A DNA stretch of 64,000 bases from positions 620,001 through 684,000 of the forward strand of contig NZ_FONV01000004.1 of NCBI RefSeq assembly GCF_900113015.1, in the 5' to 3' direction. The notes under the pieces are model-generated. The model made no database searches, had not been told where the DNA came from, and saw nothing but the letters and a program-made list of their open reading frames with translations. The DNA comes from Actinoplanes philippinensis (GTDB lineage: Bacteria > Actinomycetota > Actinomycetes > Mycobacteriales > Micromonosporaceae). A program made the position numbers and the translations under genes. How positions within the stretch are numbered: the first letter of the stretch is position 1; the number at the start of each line of letters is the position of its first letter. Positions 11,472-20,144 of this stretch are shown here, piece after piece.

Positions 11472-12646
11472 GCCCGCTGGATCTGCTCGGCCTCGGGCTC
11501 GTCGGCATCCGGACCCGCCGGGCACGCGCCGCCCTCTCCGTCCTCGGCATCGCGATCGGCATCGCCACGATGGTCGTCGTCACCGGCATCCCGGCGTCCA
11601 GCCAGGCCGCGCTGGACCGGGAACTGGCCGCCCTCGGCGCCGACATGCTCCAGATCGTCCCCACGCAGAGCCAGGACGACACGACGGTGCTGCCGGCCGA
11701 GTCGGTCGCGATGGTCCGGCGGATCGCGCCGGTGACCGCGGTCAGCGCCACCGCGGGCACCGCGGCGCTGGTCCGGCGGTCGGACCGCACCGACCCCCGC
11801 GACGGCTCCGGCCTGACCGTCCGCGCCACCCGCCCCGACCTGCTCGGCGTTCTCGACGCCCGGGTCCGGGCCGGGCACTGGCTCACCCCGGTCGAGCAGG
11901 GGTTCCCGGCCGTGGTGCTCGGCGCTGTCGCCGCGTCCCGGCTGGGCTTCGACGAGCTGCCCCGGACCGGCCCGCCGCCGCAGGTGATCATCGGGAGGCG
12001 CTGGTTCGCCGTGACCGGCATCCTCGATCCGATCCCGCTGGCGCCCGACGTCGACCGGTCGGTGCTGGTCGGCTGGGCCACCGCGACCGAGCACCTCGGC
12101 TTCAAGGGCAACCCCACCACCATCTACGTACGGGCGGAGGAGTCCGCCGTCGAAGCGGTCCGCGGTGTCCTGCCGGCCACTGTGGACCCCGCGCACCCGG
12201 AGAACGTGTCGGTGACCCGGCCGTCCGAGGCCCTGGCGGCCAAGCGTGCCACCGAGGCCACGTTCTCCGTGCTGCTGCTCGGCCTGGCCGCGGTGGCGCT
12301 GCTGGTCGGTGGGGTCGGTGTCGCCAACACGATGGTCGTGTCGGTGCTGGAACGCCGCTCCGAGATCGGCCTGCGCCGTGCGCTGGGCAGCAGCCGTGGC
12401 CAGATCCGGGCGCAGTTCCTCACCGAGGCGGCGGTGCTGGCCGCGCTCGGCGGGCTCACCGGCACCGTCCTGGGGGTGCTGCTGACGGCCGGTTATGCCG
12501 CCGCGCACGGCTGGCCGTTCGTCGTACCCCTGCCGGCCCTTCTGACCGGCCTGGCCGGCTCCACTCTCGTCGGCATCGTCGCCGGCGTGTACCCGGCCGT
12601 GAGCGCTTCACGGCTGACCCCTACCGAAGCCCTGGCTTCGAGCTGA
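11468..12646 (+). CDS. MacB/FtsX-type ABC transporter permease
   Basis: 392 residues. TM1 near the N-terminus (ARAALSVLGIAIGIATMVVVTGI) precedes an extracytoplasmic MacB_PCD domain (about 45-250) and three C-terminal membrane helices (FSVLLLGLAAVALLVGGVGV, VLAALGGLTGTVLGVLL, LTGLAGSTLVGIVAGVYPA). The cytosolic ERRSEIGLRRALGSSR segment is the FtsX-family coupling helix. ATGA overlap with the adaptor gene. It works with the adaptor (10302) and the ATPase at 7074, which lies in a separate transcript. Confidence 0.9.
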   Translation: MSPLDLLGLGLVGIRTRRARAALSVLGIAIGIATMVVVTGIPASSQAALDRELAALGADMLQIVPTQSQDDTTVLPAESVAMVRRIAPVTAVSATAGTAALVRRSDRTDPRDGSGLTVRATRPDLLGVLDARVRAGHWLTPVEQGFPAVVLGAVAASRLGFDELPRTGPPPQVIIGRRWFAVTGILDPIPLAPDVDRSVLVGWATATEHLGFKGNPTTIYVRAEESAVEAVRGVLPATVDPAHPENVSVTRPSEALAAKRATEATFSVLLLGLAAVALLVGGVGVANTMVVSVLERRSEIGLRRALGSSRGQIRAQFLTEAAVLAALGGLTGTVLGVLLTAGYAAAHGWPFVVPLPALLTGLAGSTLVGIVAGVYPAVSASRLTPTEALASS

Positions 12647-12656
12647 AAGGATCGAC

Positions 12657-13214
12657 ATGCGCCTGACACCGACACTCGTCACCCTGGCCGCAGTCCTCGT
12701 CGCGGCGGCCGGCTGTTCCTCGGACCCGGAGCCGGCGCCCGGGGTGGCCACCCTGCAGTCGGCTGCCCCGACCGCCGGCGCGCCGTCGGCGGCCGGCACC
12801 GCCGGGCAGCGGCCGGTGTTCCCGGTCGACGCCACCGACGCCCAGCTGGCGGCCATGATCCGGCCCTGGGAGGACTGCATGGTGGCCAAGGGCGGCACGA
12901 AGTTCCGTGGGCAGGGCGCCTTAATGATCACCAAGGGGCTCACCGCGGCGGACGCGGAGGACGAGGACGTCGCCGCCTTCCGGGCCTGTGAGGCCAAGCA
13001 GCCCGAGTCCTTCGACGACAACCAGAAGCGCACGAACCCGAGCGAGTACAAGGACAACCAGCGCGAGTGGTATCAGTGCGCCAAGGCCGCGGGCTACCAG
13101 CTGACCGAGCCCGATCCGGAGACCGGCGAGTTCGGTCTCACCGCCGTCGGCCCGAACGGCGACGCCGGCTCGGACAAGTTCCTGGCGTGCAAGCGCCAGG
13201 CGTTCGCCGGCTGA
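12657..13214 (+). CDS. Small secreted lipoprotein of unknown function
   Basis: 185 residues. A lipoprotein signal peptide ends in the lipobox LVAAAGC (Cys about 20), then a flexible Ala/Pro-rich linker and a small soluble domain with four further Cys (WEDCMVAKGG, FRACEAK, WYQCAKAAGY, FLACKRQ) that could form two disulphides. AAGGA lies upstream of ATG 12657, and only 10 bp separate it from the permease stop, so it is the last gene of the adaptor-permease operon. The domain is common downstream of such operons in actinobacteria but I cannot assign a function; a ligand-capturing accessory of the exporter is possible. Confidence 0.75.
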   Translation: MRLTPTLVTLAAVLVAAAGCSSDPEPAPGVATLQSAAPTAGAPSAAGTAGQRPVFPVDATDAQLAAMIRPWEDCMVAKGGTKFRGQGALMITKGLTAADAEDEDVAAFRACEAKQPESFDDNQKRTNPSEYKDNQREWYQCAKAAGYQLTEPDPETGEFGLTAVGPNGDAGSDKFLACKRQAFAG

Positions 13215-13223
13215 CCAGGGCGT

Positions 13224-13254
13224 GTAGACACTGTCTACGCTTGGTTGGTAGCGT
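13224..13254 (+). promoter_or_regulatory. TetR-type operator and promoter of the MFS gene
   Basis: GTAGACA-C-TGTCTAC (13224-13238) is a perfect inverted repeat. It covers a possible -35 (TAGACA, 13225-13230); TAGCGT at 13249-13254 is a fitting -10 after an 18-bp spacer. The predicted start point falls at about 13261, the A of the ATG, implying a leaderless mRNA. A matching half-site GTAGACA (14611-14617) sits just before the tetR gene. Confidence 0.65.
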
Positions 13255-13260
13255 CCGGGC

Positions 13261-14595
13261 ATGAGCCGCTTCCTAGCCCTGGTGGCCGGCGTCGCCGGCG
13301 CCATGATGGTGTCCTTCGACGGCACGGCGCTGCTGGTGGCCCAGCCCGGTCTGCGGCGCACGCTGCACGCGTCGGTCGCCGAGGTGCAGTGGACCAGCAC
13401 GGCCTACCTGATCGCGGTGGCGTCGCTGCTGGTCCTCGGTGGACGGCTGGGTGACCGGTTCGGCCACGCCCGCCTCCTGCTGATCGGCGCGGCGGGCTTC
13501 GGGGCCGTCTCGGTGGCCATCGTGCTGGCTCCGGGCATCGACGGGGTGATCGCCGGACGGGCCGTGCAGGGCCTGTTCGGCGCGCTCCTGCAGCCGGCCA
13601 CCCTCGCGTTGCTCCGGCTCGCCTACCCGCCGGACCGGCTGAGCATGCCGGTCGCTGTCCGGACCAGCGGCATCGCTGTCGCCGGGGCACTGGGGCCGGT
13701 GCTCGGCGGTGCGCTGGTCGACCGGTACGGGTGGAGTTCGGTGTTCCTCGTCAACGTCCCGGTCGCGCTGCTCATCGTGGCCGCCGCCCTCTCGGTGCGC
13801 GGTGTGGAGCAACGGGATCAGCCTGTCCGGGCGCGCCTGCATCTGCTCGACGCGGCTCTGCTGGCTACCTCGCTCGGGCTCCTGGTCCACACGCTGACGG
13901 AAGGCTGGAACCCGCCGGTGACCCTGGTGGAACCGGCCGTCGCCGCCGTGCTCGGCGCCCTGCTGGTGCGACGCCTGCGGAATTCCGAGGACGGTCTGGT
14001 GCCGGCCGCGGTCGCCCGGTCCCGGCCGGTGATGGCGTCGATGTCGCTCCTGCTCGTCATCGCGGCCGGGCTGTTCGGCGCGCTCTTCGTGGCCGGCCTG
14101 ATGCTGCAGGAGCAGCTCGGCCTGAGCGCGCTGGCCGGCGGCGTGCAGGTGCTCCCGCTGACCGTCGCCATGGTGGTCGGCGCGCCACTGACCGGTCTGG
14201 CGCTGCGCCGCTGGGATCCTCGCCGCACCGCCGTGGCCGGGGTGGTCCTGGTGGCGCTCGGCATCGCCGGGCTGGCCGTGTTCGGCCCGGTCGGCGCGGC
14301 GGCCGCGGTGCTCGGCGCCGGGTACGCGATCGTCATGGTGACCGCGACGGGCACCGTCGTCGGCGACGCCCCACCGGCCTACGCGGGCGTGGTCGGCGGC
14401 CTCAAGCAGAGCGCGATGAACCTCGGTTCGGCGCTGGGCATCGCAGTCGCCGCCGCGATCCTGACCGCCGCGACGGCCGCGACCGCGGTGTGGGCGCTCG
14501 CCGGGTTCGCGGTGCTCGCCCTGGCGCCGGCCGCTCTGCTGCCGGGCGCCCGGCCACGTGCCGGGCGCGAGATCGTGACGGCCGATCGCCGCTGA
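13261..14595 (+). CDS. MFS drug/metabolite exporter
   Basis: 444 residues, at least 12 hydrophobic helices. The MFS loop 2-3 motif GGRLGDRFGH (about 60-70), the antiporter-like motif C region (GALGPVLGGALVDRYGWSSVFLVNVP) and WTSTAYLI of the DHA2/EmrB-QacA group are visible. It is probably a proton-driven exporter in the cytoplasmic membrane. No ribosome-binding site precedes ATG 13261, and the promoter geometry suggests leaderless translation. The TetR regulator follows 28 bp downstream on the same strand and shares the GTAGACA half-site, so substrate-induced derepression is likely. The substrate is unknown. Confidence 0.88.
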   Translation: MSRFLALVAGVAGAMMVSFDGTALLVAQPGLRRTLHASVAEVQWTSTAYLIAVASLLVLGGRLGDRFGHARLLLIGAAGFGAVSVAIVLAPGIDGVIAGRAVQGLFGALLQPATLALLRLAYPPDRLSMPVAVRTSGIAVAGALGPVLGGALVDRYGWSSVFLVNVPVALLIVAAALSVRGVEQRDQPVRARLHLLDAALLATSLGLLVHTLTEGWNPPVTLVEPAVAAVLGALLVRRLRNSEDGLVPAAVARSRPVMASMSLLLVIAAGLFGALFVAGLMLQEQLGLSALAGGVQVLPLTVAMVVGAPLTGLALRRWDPRRTAVAGVVLVALGIAGLAVFGPVGAAAAVLGAGYAIVMVTATGTVVGDAPPAYAGVVGGLKQSAMNLGSALGIAVAAAILTAATAATAVWALAGFAVLALAPAALLPGARPRAGREIVTADRR

Positions 14596-14623
14596 CCGCT
14601 GATGCCTCTGGTAGACATTGCCT

Positions 14624-15223
14624 GTGGAAGCGGCGGATGTGGGCCTCAAGGCCCGGTTGGTGCAGGTGGGGGTCGATCTGCTGGCCCGGGAGGGGATCCA
14701 GGCGCTGACCCTGCGGGAGATCGCCCGGCAGGCCGGGGTCTCGCACGGCGCGCCGCGGCGGCACTTCCCGACCCACCTGGAGTTGCTGTCCGCCATCGCC
14801 CGCGAGGGCTTCCTGACGTTGACCACCACCGCGACGGAGACGATCGCGCGGTCCGATCTGAGCGCCCGGGCGAAACTCGGCGTCCTGGGGCGCGCCTATC
14901 TGGACTTCGCCCGCGACAACCCGGGCATGTTCGAGCTGATGTCGCGTCACGACCTGCTGGAGAGCAACCGGCTGGGCCTGCGGGAGACCAGCCTGCCCCT
15001 GTTCGCGCTGCTCGTCGACCTGATCACCGAGGCGGGGCCGCCGGGCGGCAACCCGCCACGGATGGTCGCCGGGGCGCTCTGGGCCAACCTGCACGGCATC
15101 GCCCAGCTGTGGCGCTGGGGCAGCCTGCAGCTGGCGACCGGGACGGACCGGGCCGACGCGTTGCTGCAGGCCGCGCTGGACGCCCATCTCGGCCCGGCCG
15201 AGCCGCCTCACCCGGCCGGTTGA
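14624..15223 (+). CDS. TetR/AcrR-family transcriptional regulator
   Basis: 199 residues. The N-terminal HTH ([32 protein letters not shown], about 25-55) is typical. The C-terminal domain matches the TetR_C_13/WHG type ([26 protein letters not shown]). Start GTG 14624 is tentative; GTG 14639 with GGAAG upstream is an alternative. It probably represses the upstream MFS gene through the 13224-13238 palindrome. The last 16 bp overlap the convergent nitroreductase gene. Confidence 0.87.
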   Translation: MEAADVGLKARLVQVGVDLLAREGIQALTLREIARQAGVSHGAPRRHFPTHLELLSAIAREGFLTLTTTATETIARSDLSARAKLGVLGRAYLDFARDNPGMFELMSRHDLLESNRLGLRETSLPLFALLVDLITEAGPPGGNPPRMVAGALWANLHGIAQLWRWGSLQLATGTDRADALLQAALDAHLGPAEPPHPAG

Positions 15224-16008
15224 TCCCAGCCCTGCTGCGGCGTGGCACAGGTGCCCCGGAACACGTACTGCGAGGGCAGTTTGCGCTGCTCGCTGGTCCA
15301 GTCGATGGGCGGGCGCCGCTGCTCGGCCGGCAGGTAGCCGAGGCGGTAGACGGCCATCAGCTCCAGATCGTCCGGCACCTCGAGCAGGCGGACGATCTCG
15401 TCCCAGCGCCCCGGAACCTCCATCGGGAAGGAGATGAACTGGATGCCCATGCCCAGCTCCACGGTGGTGAGCCACAGGTTCTCCATCGCCGCGCCCATGC
15501 TGAACACCGAGTAGAAGGACGACAGCTCCCCCGGCCGGTACTCCGCGCGGTCGAGCATCACGCCCAGCAGCAGTGGGGAGCCGGCCACGAGCTTTCGGTT
15601 CTCCGCCCCGAGGGTCTGCGGAACACGCATGGCGTTCATGAGCTTCTGGCCGCGCGAGGTGAAGACCTGACCGGTGAACGGACGCAGCGGCGCGGGCAGG
15701 CGGTCGAACAGCATGCCGTCGCGGCGGCGTTCCATCTCCTCCTTGCTGAACCGGAAATACGGTTTGTACCGCTCGAAGAAGGTGCCGTTGGACATCGCCT
15801 CGGTCATGCTCTCCCCGCTGATCCGCGCGATCCTCTCGATCGTCTCGCGTTCCTCCACGATCACGAACCGCCACGGTTGGCTGTTGAGCTGTGACGGAGC
15901 CCGTCCGGCCACCTCCATCAGCAGCCTCTGGTGCTCCTCGGAGACCGGGTCGGGCAGGAACGCGCCGTTGGTGGTGCGGCGGCGGCGTACCACATCGAGA
16001 AATTCCAT
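15208..16008 (-). CDS. Nitroreductase-family flavoprotein
   Basis: 266 residues. FMN-binding features are the N-terminal RRRRTT (about 8-13), [16 protein letters not shown] (about 36-51) and the C-terminal [43 protein letters not shown] region in the usual order. A long insertion (about 70-140) lies between the two halves. It is the last gene of a three-gene operon: its ATG overlaps the stop of the membrane protein gene (TGATG). With a methyltransferase and a membrane protein as partners it may act in a small biosynthetic or detoxification route; the substrate is unknown. Confidence 0.85.
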   Translation of the reverse strand: MEFLDVVRRRRTTNGAFLPDPVSEEHQRLLMEVAGRAPSQLNSQPWRFVIVEERETIERIARISGESMTEAMSNGTFFERYKPYFRFSKEEMERRRDGMLFDRLPAPLRPFTGQVFTSRGQKLMNAMRVPQTLGAENRKLVAGSPLLLGVMLDRAEYRPGELSSFYSVFSMGAAMENLWLTTVELGMGIQFISFPMEVPGRWDEIVRLLEVPDDLELMAVYRLGYLPAEQRRPPIDWTSEQRKLPSQYVFRGTCATPQQGWDQPAG

Positions 16009-16358
16009 CAGCGGTCCTTCCAGGCCAGGACGAGGGCGATGAGGTACGCCGGAGCGGCCGACCCCGCAACGGCGGCATGCCGATGCAGCCGGCCGCCGGC
16101 GTAGGGCAGCACGACCAGCGGACCGGCCGCCGGCAGCAGCGCGAGTCCGCCGGGCCGCCGTTCGATGGCGGCGGCGGCGAGCGCGGCGGTGGTCAGCGAG
16201 GAGGTCACCACGTACAGGGCATGGTGGACCCAGCGGATGCGCCGGTTGTCGATCGCGCCCATCGCGACGGCGACGCCGAAGGCGGTGTTGGTGAGGTAGC
16301 CGAGCGCCGCGGCGGTGATCAGGGATCGGGCCGGCGACGTCCGGCGGGCGTCACTCAT
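16008..16358 (-). CDS. Small membrane protein of unknown function
   Basis: 116 residues, about four hydrophobic helices ([68 protein letters not shown]) with conserved-looking RWVHHALY. I chose ATG 16358 because it overlaps the methyltransferase stop by 8 bp, giving tight coupling. I do not recognise the family. Being locked between a methyltransferase and a nitroreductase in one operon suggests a shared pathway at the membrane. Confidence 0.65.
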   Translation of the reverse strand: MSDARRTSPARSLITAAALGYLTNTAFGVAVAMGAIDNRRIRWVHHALYVVTSSLTTAALAAAAIERRPGGLALLPAAGPLVVLPYAGGRLHRHAAVAGSAAPAYLIALVLAWKDR

Positions 16359-17073
16359 CGCCGGGCTCCCAGGTGAGCAGCAGCCGCTGCGGGAACATCG
16401 GCGTGACCCGCCACCCCGGCGCGACGACCGCCTGCAGTTCGCCACGCCGGTAGCTGCGGCGGATGGAGAGCAGCCCGTCCTGGTGGATGAACGACCGGCG
16501 GGCGAACGGCAGGGTCGCGACGGCATAGAGGCCGTAGCCCGCACGCCCGCGGGACAGGTCGTTGTGGATGACCAGGCGGCGGGACAGTGCCCGGCTGTCG
16601 GCCAGCACGCCCGCGAGCGCCTCCGGGTCCAGGTGGTGCAGGAGATGGTTGGAGATCACCAGGTCGTACCGGTCGCCCCGGGCCACCAGGTCCGCACTGG
16701 ACGCCTGCTCGAAGCGGACCCCGGCCGTCGGCCGCCCGCGCGCATGACGCAGGGCGCGCACGTCCGGGTCGATGGCCGTCGTGTGCAGAACGAGCCGGTC
16801 GTGGGCCGCCCATCGCATGAGGGCCCGGGAGATGTCGCCCGCGCCGAAGCCGATGTCCAGCAGAGTGGTGGGCCGGTGGGTGTCCAGGACCGGCCGGATC
16901 CGGTGCCGGTAGAGGCGTCGCCAGCCGGAGACGAGCCGGTTGACGGTGCGGAACTGCCGGTAGGTACGGTCCAGCCGATCGGGGTCACAGCCGGGGGCGT
17001 CCATGAACTCCTGCGACAGAATGTCGCGCCGGGCGAGGGAGGTGCCGCCGCGCACGGTGCCGGTGCCGCTCAT
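16351..17073 (-). CDS. Class I SAM-dependent methyltransferase
   Basis: 240 residues. Motif I LLDIGFGAGDIS (about 70-81), the acidic end of beta-2 (TTAIDPDVRAL) and motif IV region YDLVISNHLLHHLD are clear. It resembles the methyltransferases found beside FAD oxygenases and type III polyketide synthases, but no such partners are present here. Start ATG 17073 has GGGAGG 9 bp upstream. It is the first gene of the operon with the membrane protein and nitroreductase. The methyl acceptor is unknown. Confidence 0.85.
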   Translation of the reverse strand: MSGTGTVRGGTSLARRDILSQEFMDAPGCDPDRLDRTYRQFRTVNRLVSGWRRLYRHRIRPVLDTHRPTTLLDIGFGAGDISRALMRWAAHDRLVLHTTAIDPDVRALRHARGRPTAGVRFEQASSADLVARGDRYDLVISNHLLHHLDPEALAGVLADSRALSRRLVIHNDLSRGRAGYGLYAVATLPFARRSFIHQDGLLSIRRSYRRGELQAVVAPGWRVTPMFPQRLLLTWEPGDE

Positions 17074-17142
17074 GACGTGGATCCTCCCGGTCGCGGTGGA
17101 TTCACTGGTGGCAATACCCCGATGATCGGGACCTTAACGGGA

Positions 17143-17182
17143 ACGGGTGGCGGCGTTCTCGATCGAGAACGCCGCCACCCGT
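17143..17182 (-). terminator. Terminator hairpin downstream of GH31
   Basis: A perfect 40-bp palindrome centred on GATC at 17161-17164 (arms ACGGGTGGCGGCGTTCTC and its complement). It begins 4 bp beyond the GH31 stop codon and no run of T follows. It also separates the GH31 gene from the downstream methyltransferase operon on the same strand. Confidence 0.8.
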
Positions 17183-17186
17183 CGTG

Positions 17187-19943
17187 TCACGGCTTCTTCG
17201 CTCCGGAGCGGACGAACACCGGCATGGTGTCCAGCGTCGTGGTGATCTCGGCGGTGGTGCCGCCGGCGTACCGCTTGCCGGTGAAGTAGTCCGTCCACGT
17301 GCTGCCCGGCGGGAACCACACCGGCGTGGTCGCCGTCGTGCCCGGCGTGGTCACCGGGGCGACCAGCAGGTCCGGGCCGTACAGGTACTGGCTGCCGGCC
17401 GTGGCGTACGCCTCCGGCTCACCCGGGTAGGCCAGGTACATCGCCCGGACGATCGGGGTGCCGGTCCGGGTCGCCTCGGCCGCCGCCGCATAGGTGTACG
17501 GCTGCAGCTTCTTGCGCAGGTTGAGGAACTTCTTCGCCGACGCGTTCGCGGCCGGCCCGTACTGCCAGGGCAGCCGGTCGCTGTGGTTGGAGTGCAGCCG
17601 GTCGATCGGCTGGAAGGTGCCCATCTGCACCCACCGCGCGTACAGGTCGTCAGGGAGCTTGGTGGTCCCCGGCTCGCTGCCCGGCTCCTGCAGGCCGCCG
17701 GTGTGCCCGCCGATGTCGTGGCTGACCGAGGCCAGCCCGGTCGCCGCCGACTCGCCCGGCGTGTAGCCGACCGTGAACCGCAGCGTCTCCCAGTTGGAGA
17801 TGGTGTCGCCGGTGAAGTGCAGCGTGGTCCGCTTGTCGGCCCACGGCCCGGACGGCACCGGCCCCGGGTTCGCGTAACCGCCGGTCTGCAACGCCCCGTA
17901 GGCGCGGGAGAAGGCGAAACCGATCCGGTCGGCGTACTCCTTGTTGATCGCGGCGTCGGAGCCCCGGGACGCGTCGCAGCACCAGTCCAGCCACCAGAAG
18001 TCGACGCCGGTCGCGCCCATCTGGTCGTGCAGCCAGAAGTAGGCCTTCAGCTGGTCCGGGTCGTCGAAGTCGAAGACGTAGCAGTCCGCGCCGCCGTTGC
18101 AGCCGGTGCGCTTCAGCTTGCCCCCGGCGATCTCCTGCGCCTTCGCGAACCGCGGGTCGGAGCCGAGGATGCTCGGGTGGATGTTCAGCCCGGTGTGCAC
18201 GCCCTGCTTGCGCAGCCAGGTCGCGAAGGCGGTCCAGTCCGGGAACCGGGACGGGTCGATCGACCAGCCGTTCCACCGGTCCGGCGACTTGAAGTCGGTG
18301 TCGATGACCAGCGCGTCCAGCGGCACACCCTCGGCACGGAAACGTGTCACGACGTCCTGGAACTCGCCCGCCGTCCGGTCGATGTACTCCGAATACCACA
18401 CGCCGTAGGCCCACTTCGGCAGCAGTTTCGTCGGCCCGGTCAGCGTGGACAGCTCACGCAGCGCGCCACGGTAGTCCTGGCCGTAGGCGAAGACGTACCC
18501 GTCCTGGTGGTCACCGGCGGCCGAGTCGTCGAGCAGGCTCCAGCCGTCCTGGAAGAGCAGGCCGGCGTAGGTGCGGGCGCCGCCGTTGACGTTGTCGAGC
18601 CCGCGCCGGTAGCCACCGAGCGGCGCATGCGGCGCGAGCAGCGGCGCGGTCCGCGCGGCGACCGCCACGGTGTCCACGTTGACGTGGCAGCTCTTCTCGT
18701 CGGGACACCCCAGCGTCACCGTGTTCGTCCCGGCTTTCAGATCAAGAGCGACCGATTGGGTACGCCAGAAGTCCCACCCGCTCGTCGGGGGCAGGGTGGC
18801 CGTCACCGCCGGGGAGCCGTTCGCCGTCACCGTGATCGTCCGGCTCTGCACCGCCTGGCTGCCGGCCTGCCCGTTCGCGTACCGCACCTGCGCCTGGTAG
18901 CGGCCCGCGGCCGGCACCCCGGTCACGGTCAGTGCCACGCCCGCGCCGGTTCGCTCCAGCCCGGCCAGGAAGCCGTCCCCGGAGTACCCGTTGTGGTCGT
19001 CGGCGAGCTTGCCACCGCCGGTCGTCGCGCCGGTCTCCGCCTCGCACACCGTCCCGAACGCGCACGGCGTCGCGGCCGGCGGTGTCGGCGCCGGATATCC
19101 CGCGCCCGGGTCGAGCACGGCCAGACTGTCCACGTTGACGTTGCCGGTGTCGCCGGCCGTGCGGACCAGGGTGATCGTGTGCCGTCCGGCGCTCAGCTGC
19201 AGCGGTGCCGACGCCGTCGCCCAGGTGTCCCAGCTGCCGGTCGGCGGCAGGCTGACCGTGCCGGCGGCGACACCGTCCACGGTCACGGTCAGCGTACGGG
19301 CCACGTTCTGCCCGTCACCGCCGGTGCTGTTCGCGTACCGGACGCTGAGCTGCTGCGCCTTCGCGGCGGCCGTGGTGACGGCGAAGGTGACCGCCGCGCC
19401 GGTGCCCTCGAACCCGGCCGCGAACCCCTGACCGGTGAAGTCGCGGTGGTCGGTGGCCGTGCCGAGGCCGCTCAGCCGCAGATCCTCGGCCTCGCACAGG
19501 ACGCCGGGCAGGCAGTCCGGCGCGCCCAGCCCGGCCCACGGCTGCGCGGTGACGGTCTGCTTGCCGGCCTTCAGCCGTGCCGTCAGATTGTCCTTGGTGA
19601 ACTCACCGGAACCGACCCGGTAACGCAGCGTCGCCGCACCGGTGTCGATGGTCAGCCAGCCCTGCGACACCCTCTTGCTGAAGCGGGCCGGCTTGAACCC
19701 GCCGCGGCCGACCACGTTGCCGGTGTCACCGTCGGTGAACCGGCCGTTGGCCGCGTACTCGGTCCTGATCAGCGTCGGCGACAGGATCTGGAATCGGGCG
19801 TTGCCGGAGGTCACGGTGCCCGGCCACCGGTGGTGGGCCTGGGCCGCGGAGGACGAGACCAGCGACAGACCGCCGGCCAGGAGAACCAGAGAGGCCGCGG
19901 CGGCGACCCTCCGTCGAGCGAGATCGCGCACCAGCGTTCCCAT
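17187..19943 (-). CDS. Secreted GH31 alpha-glycosidase with two inserted CBM35-like modules
   Basis: 918 residues. Signal peptide about 1-36 (ends SSAAQA). The GH31 N-domain starts at about 42 (NARFQILSPTLIRTEY), is interrupted by two tandem CBM6/35-like modules (about 144-280 and 294-430, each opening CEAE and closing NVDSLAV/NVDTVAV), and resumes at GGYRRGLDN and FQDGWSLLDDS (about 442-474). The catalytic barrel carries WLDWCC (nucleophile D653) and HFTGDT (acid/base D713); VIDTDF and DIGGH are also present. Likely substrates are alpha-glucosides or alpha-xylosides, acting extracellularly. A LacI-type palindrome (19968-19981) precedes the gene, but no ribosome-binding site is obvious at ATG 19943. 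A strong terminator follows. Confidence 0.88.
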   Translation of the reverse strand: MGTLVRDLARRRVAAAASLVLLAGGLSLVSSSAAQAHHRWPGTVTSGNARFQILSPTLIRTEYAANGRFTDGDTGNVVGRGGFKPARFSKRVSQGWLTIDTGAATLRYRVGSGEFTKDNLTARLKAGKQTVTAQPWAGLGAPDCLPGVLCEAEDLRLSGLGTATDHRDFTGQGFAAGFEGTGAAVTFAVTTAAAKAQQLSVRYANSTGGDGQNVARTLTVTVDGVAAGTVSLPPTGSWDTWATASAPLQLSAGRHTITLVRTAGDTGNVNVDSLAVLDPGAGYPAPTPPAATPCAFGTVCEAETGATTGGGKLADDHNGYSGDGFLAGLERTGAGVALTVTGVPAAGRYQAQVRYANGQAGSQAVQSRTITVTANGSPAVTATLPPTSGWDFWRTQSVALDLKAGTNTVTLGCPDEKSCHVNVDTVAVAARTAPLLAPHAPLGGYRRGLDNVNGGARTYAGLLFQDGWSLLDDSAAGDHQDGYVFAYGQDYRGALRELSTLTGPTKLLPKWAYGVWYSEYIDRTAGEFQDVVTRFRAEGVPLDALVIDTDFKSPDRWNGWSIDPSRFPDWTAFATWLRKQGVHTGLNIHPSILGSDPRFAKAQEIAGGKLKRTGCNGGADCYVFDFDDPDQLKAYFWLHDQMGATGVDFWWLDWCCDASRGSDAAINKEYADRIGFAFSRAYGALQTGGYANPGPVPSGPWADKRTTLHFTGDTISNWETLRFTVGYTPGESAATGLASVSHDIGGHTGGLQEPGSEPGTTKLPDDLYARWVQMGTFQPIDRLHSNHSDRLPWQYGPAANASAKKFLNLRKKLQPYTYAAAAEATRTGTPIVRAMYLAYPGEPEAYATAGSQYLYGPDLLVAPVTTPGTTATTPVWFPPGSTWTDYFTGKRYAGGTTAEITTTLDTMPVFVRSGAKKP

Positions 19944-19967
19944 CAGGTAGCGAAAAGATCATCTGGA

Positions 19968-19981
19968 TGACAACGTTGTCA
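19968..19981. promoter_or_regulatory. LacI-type palindrome upstream of GH31
   Basis: TGACAACGTTGTCA is a perfect palindrome with the central CG typical of LacI-family operators, 25 bp ahead of the GH31 start. It differs from the CebR box, so a different sugar-responsive repressor is expected. A -35-like TTGACT lies at 19997-20002 on the minus strand. Confidence 0.6.
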
Positions 19982-20144
19982 CCGTACGGTTAAGAAAGTC
20001 AATAGATCATCGCCGCGCCCGGATGACGGACGAATTGTCCTCGGCCCGGGCCGTATCGGTGGTTACCTGGTCCGGTTCTCGAGACGCGACCGCCCCAACG
20101 AACCTCCGGTCGCGACCGTCAGCATCGACGCACCTGGAGCCGGT

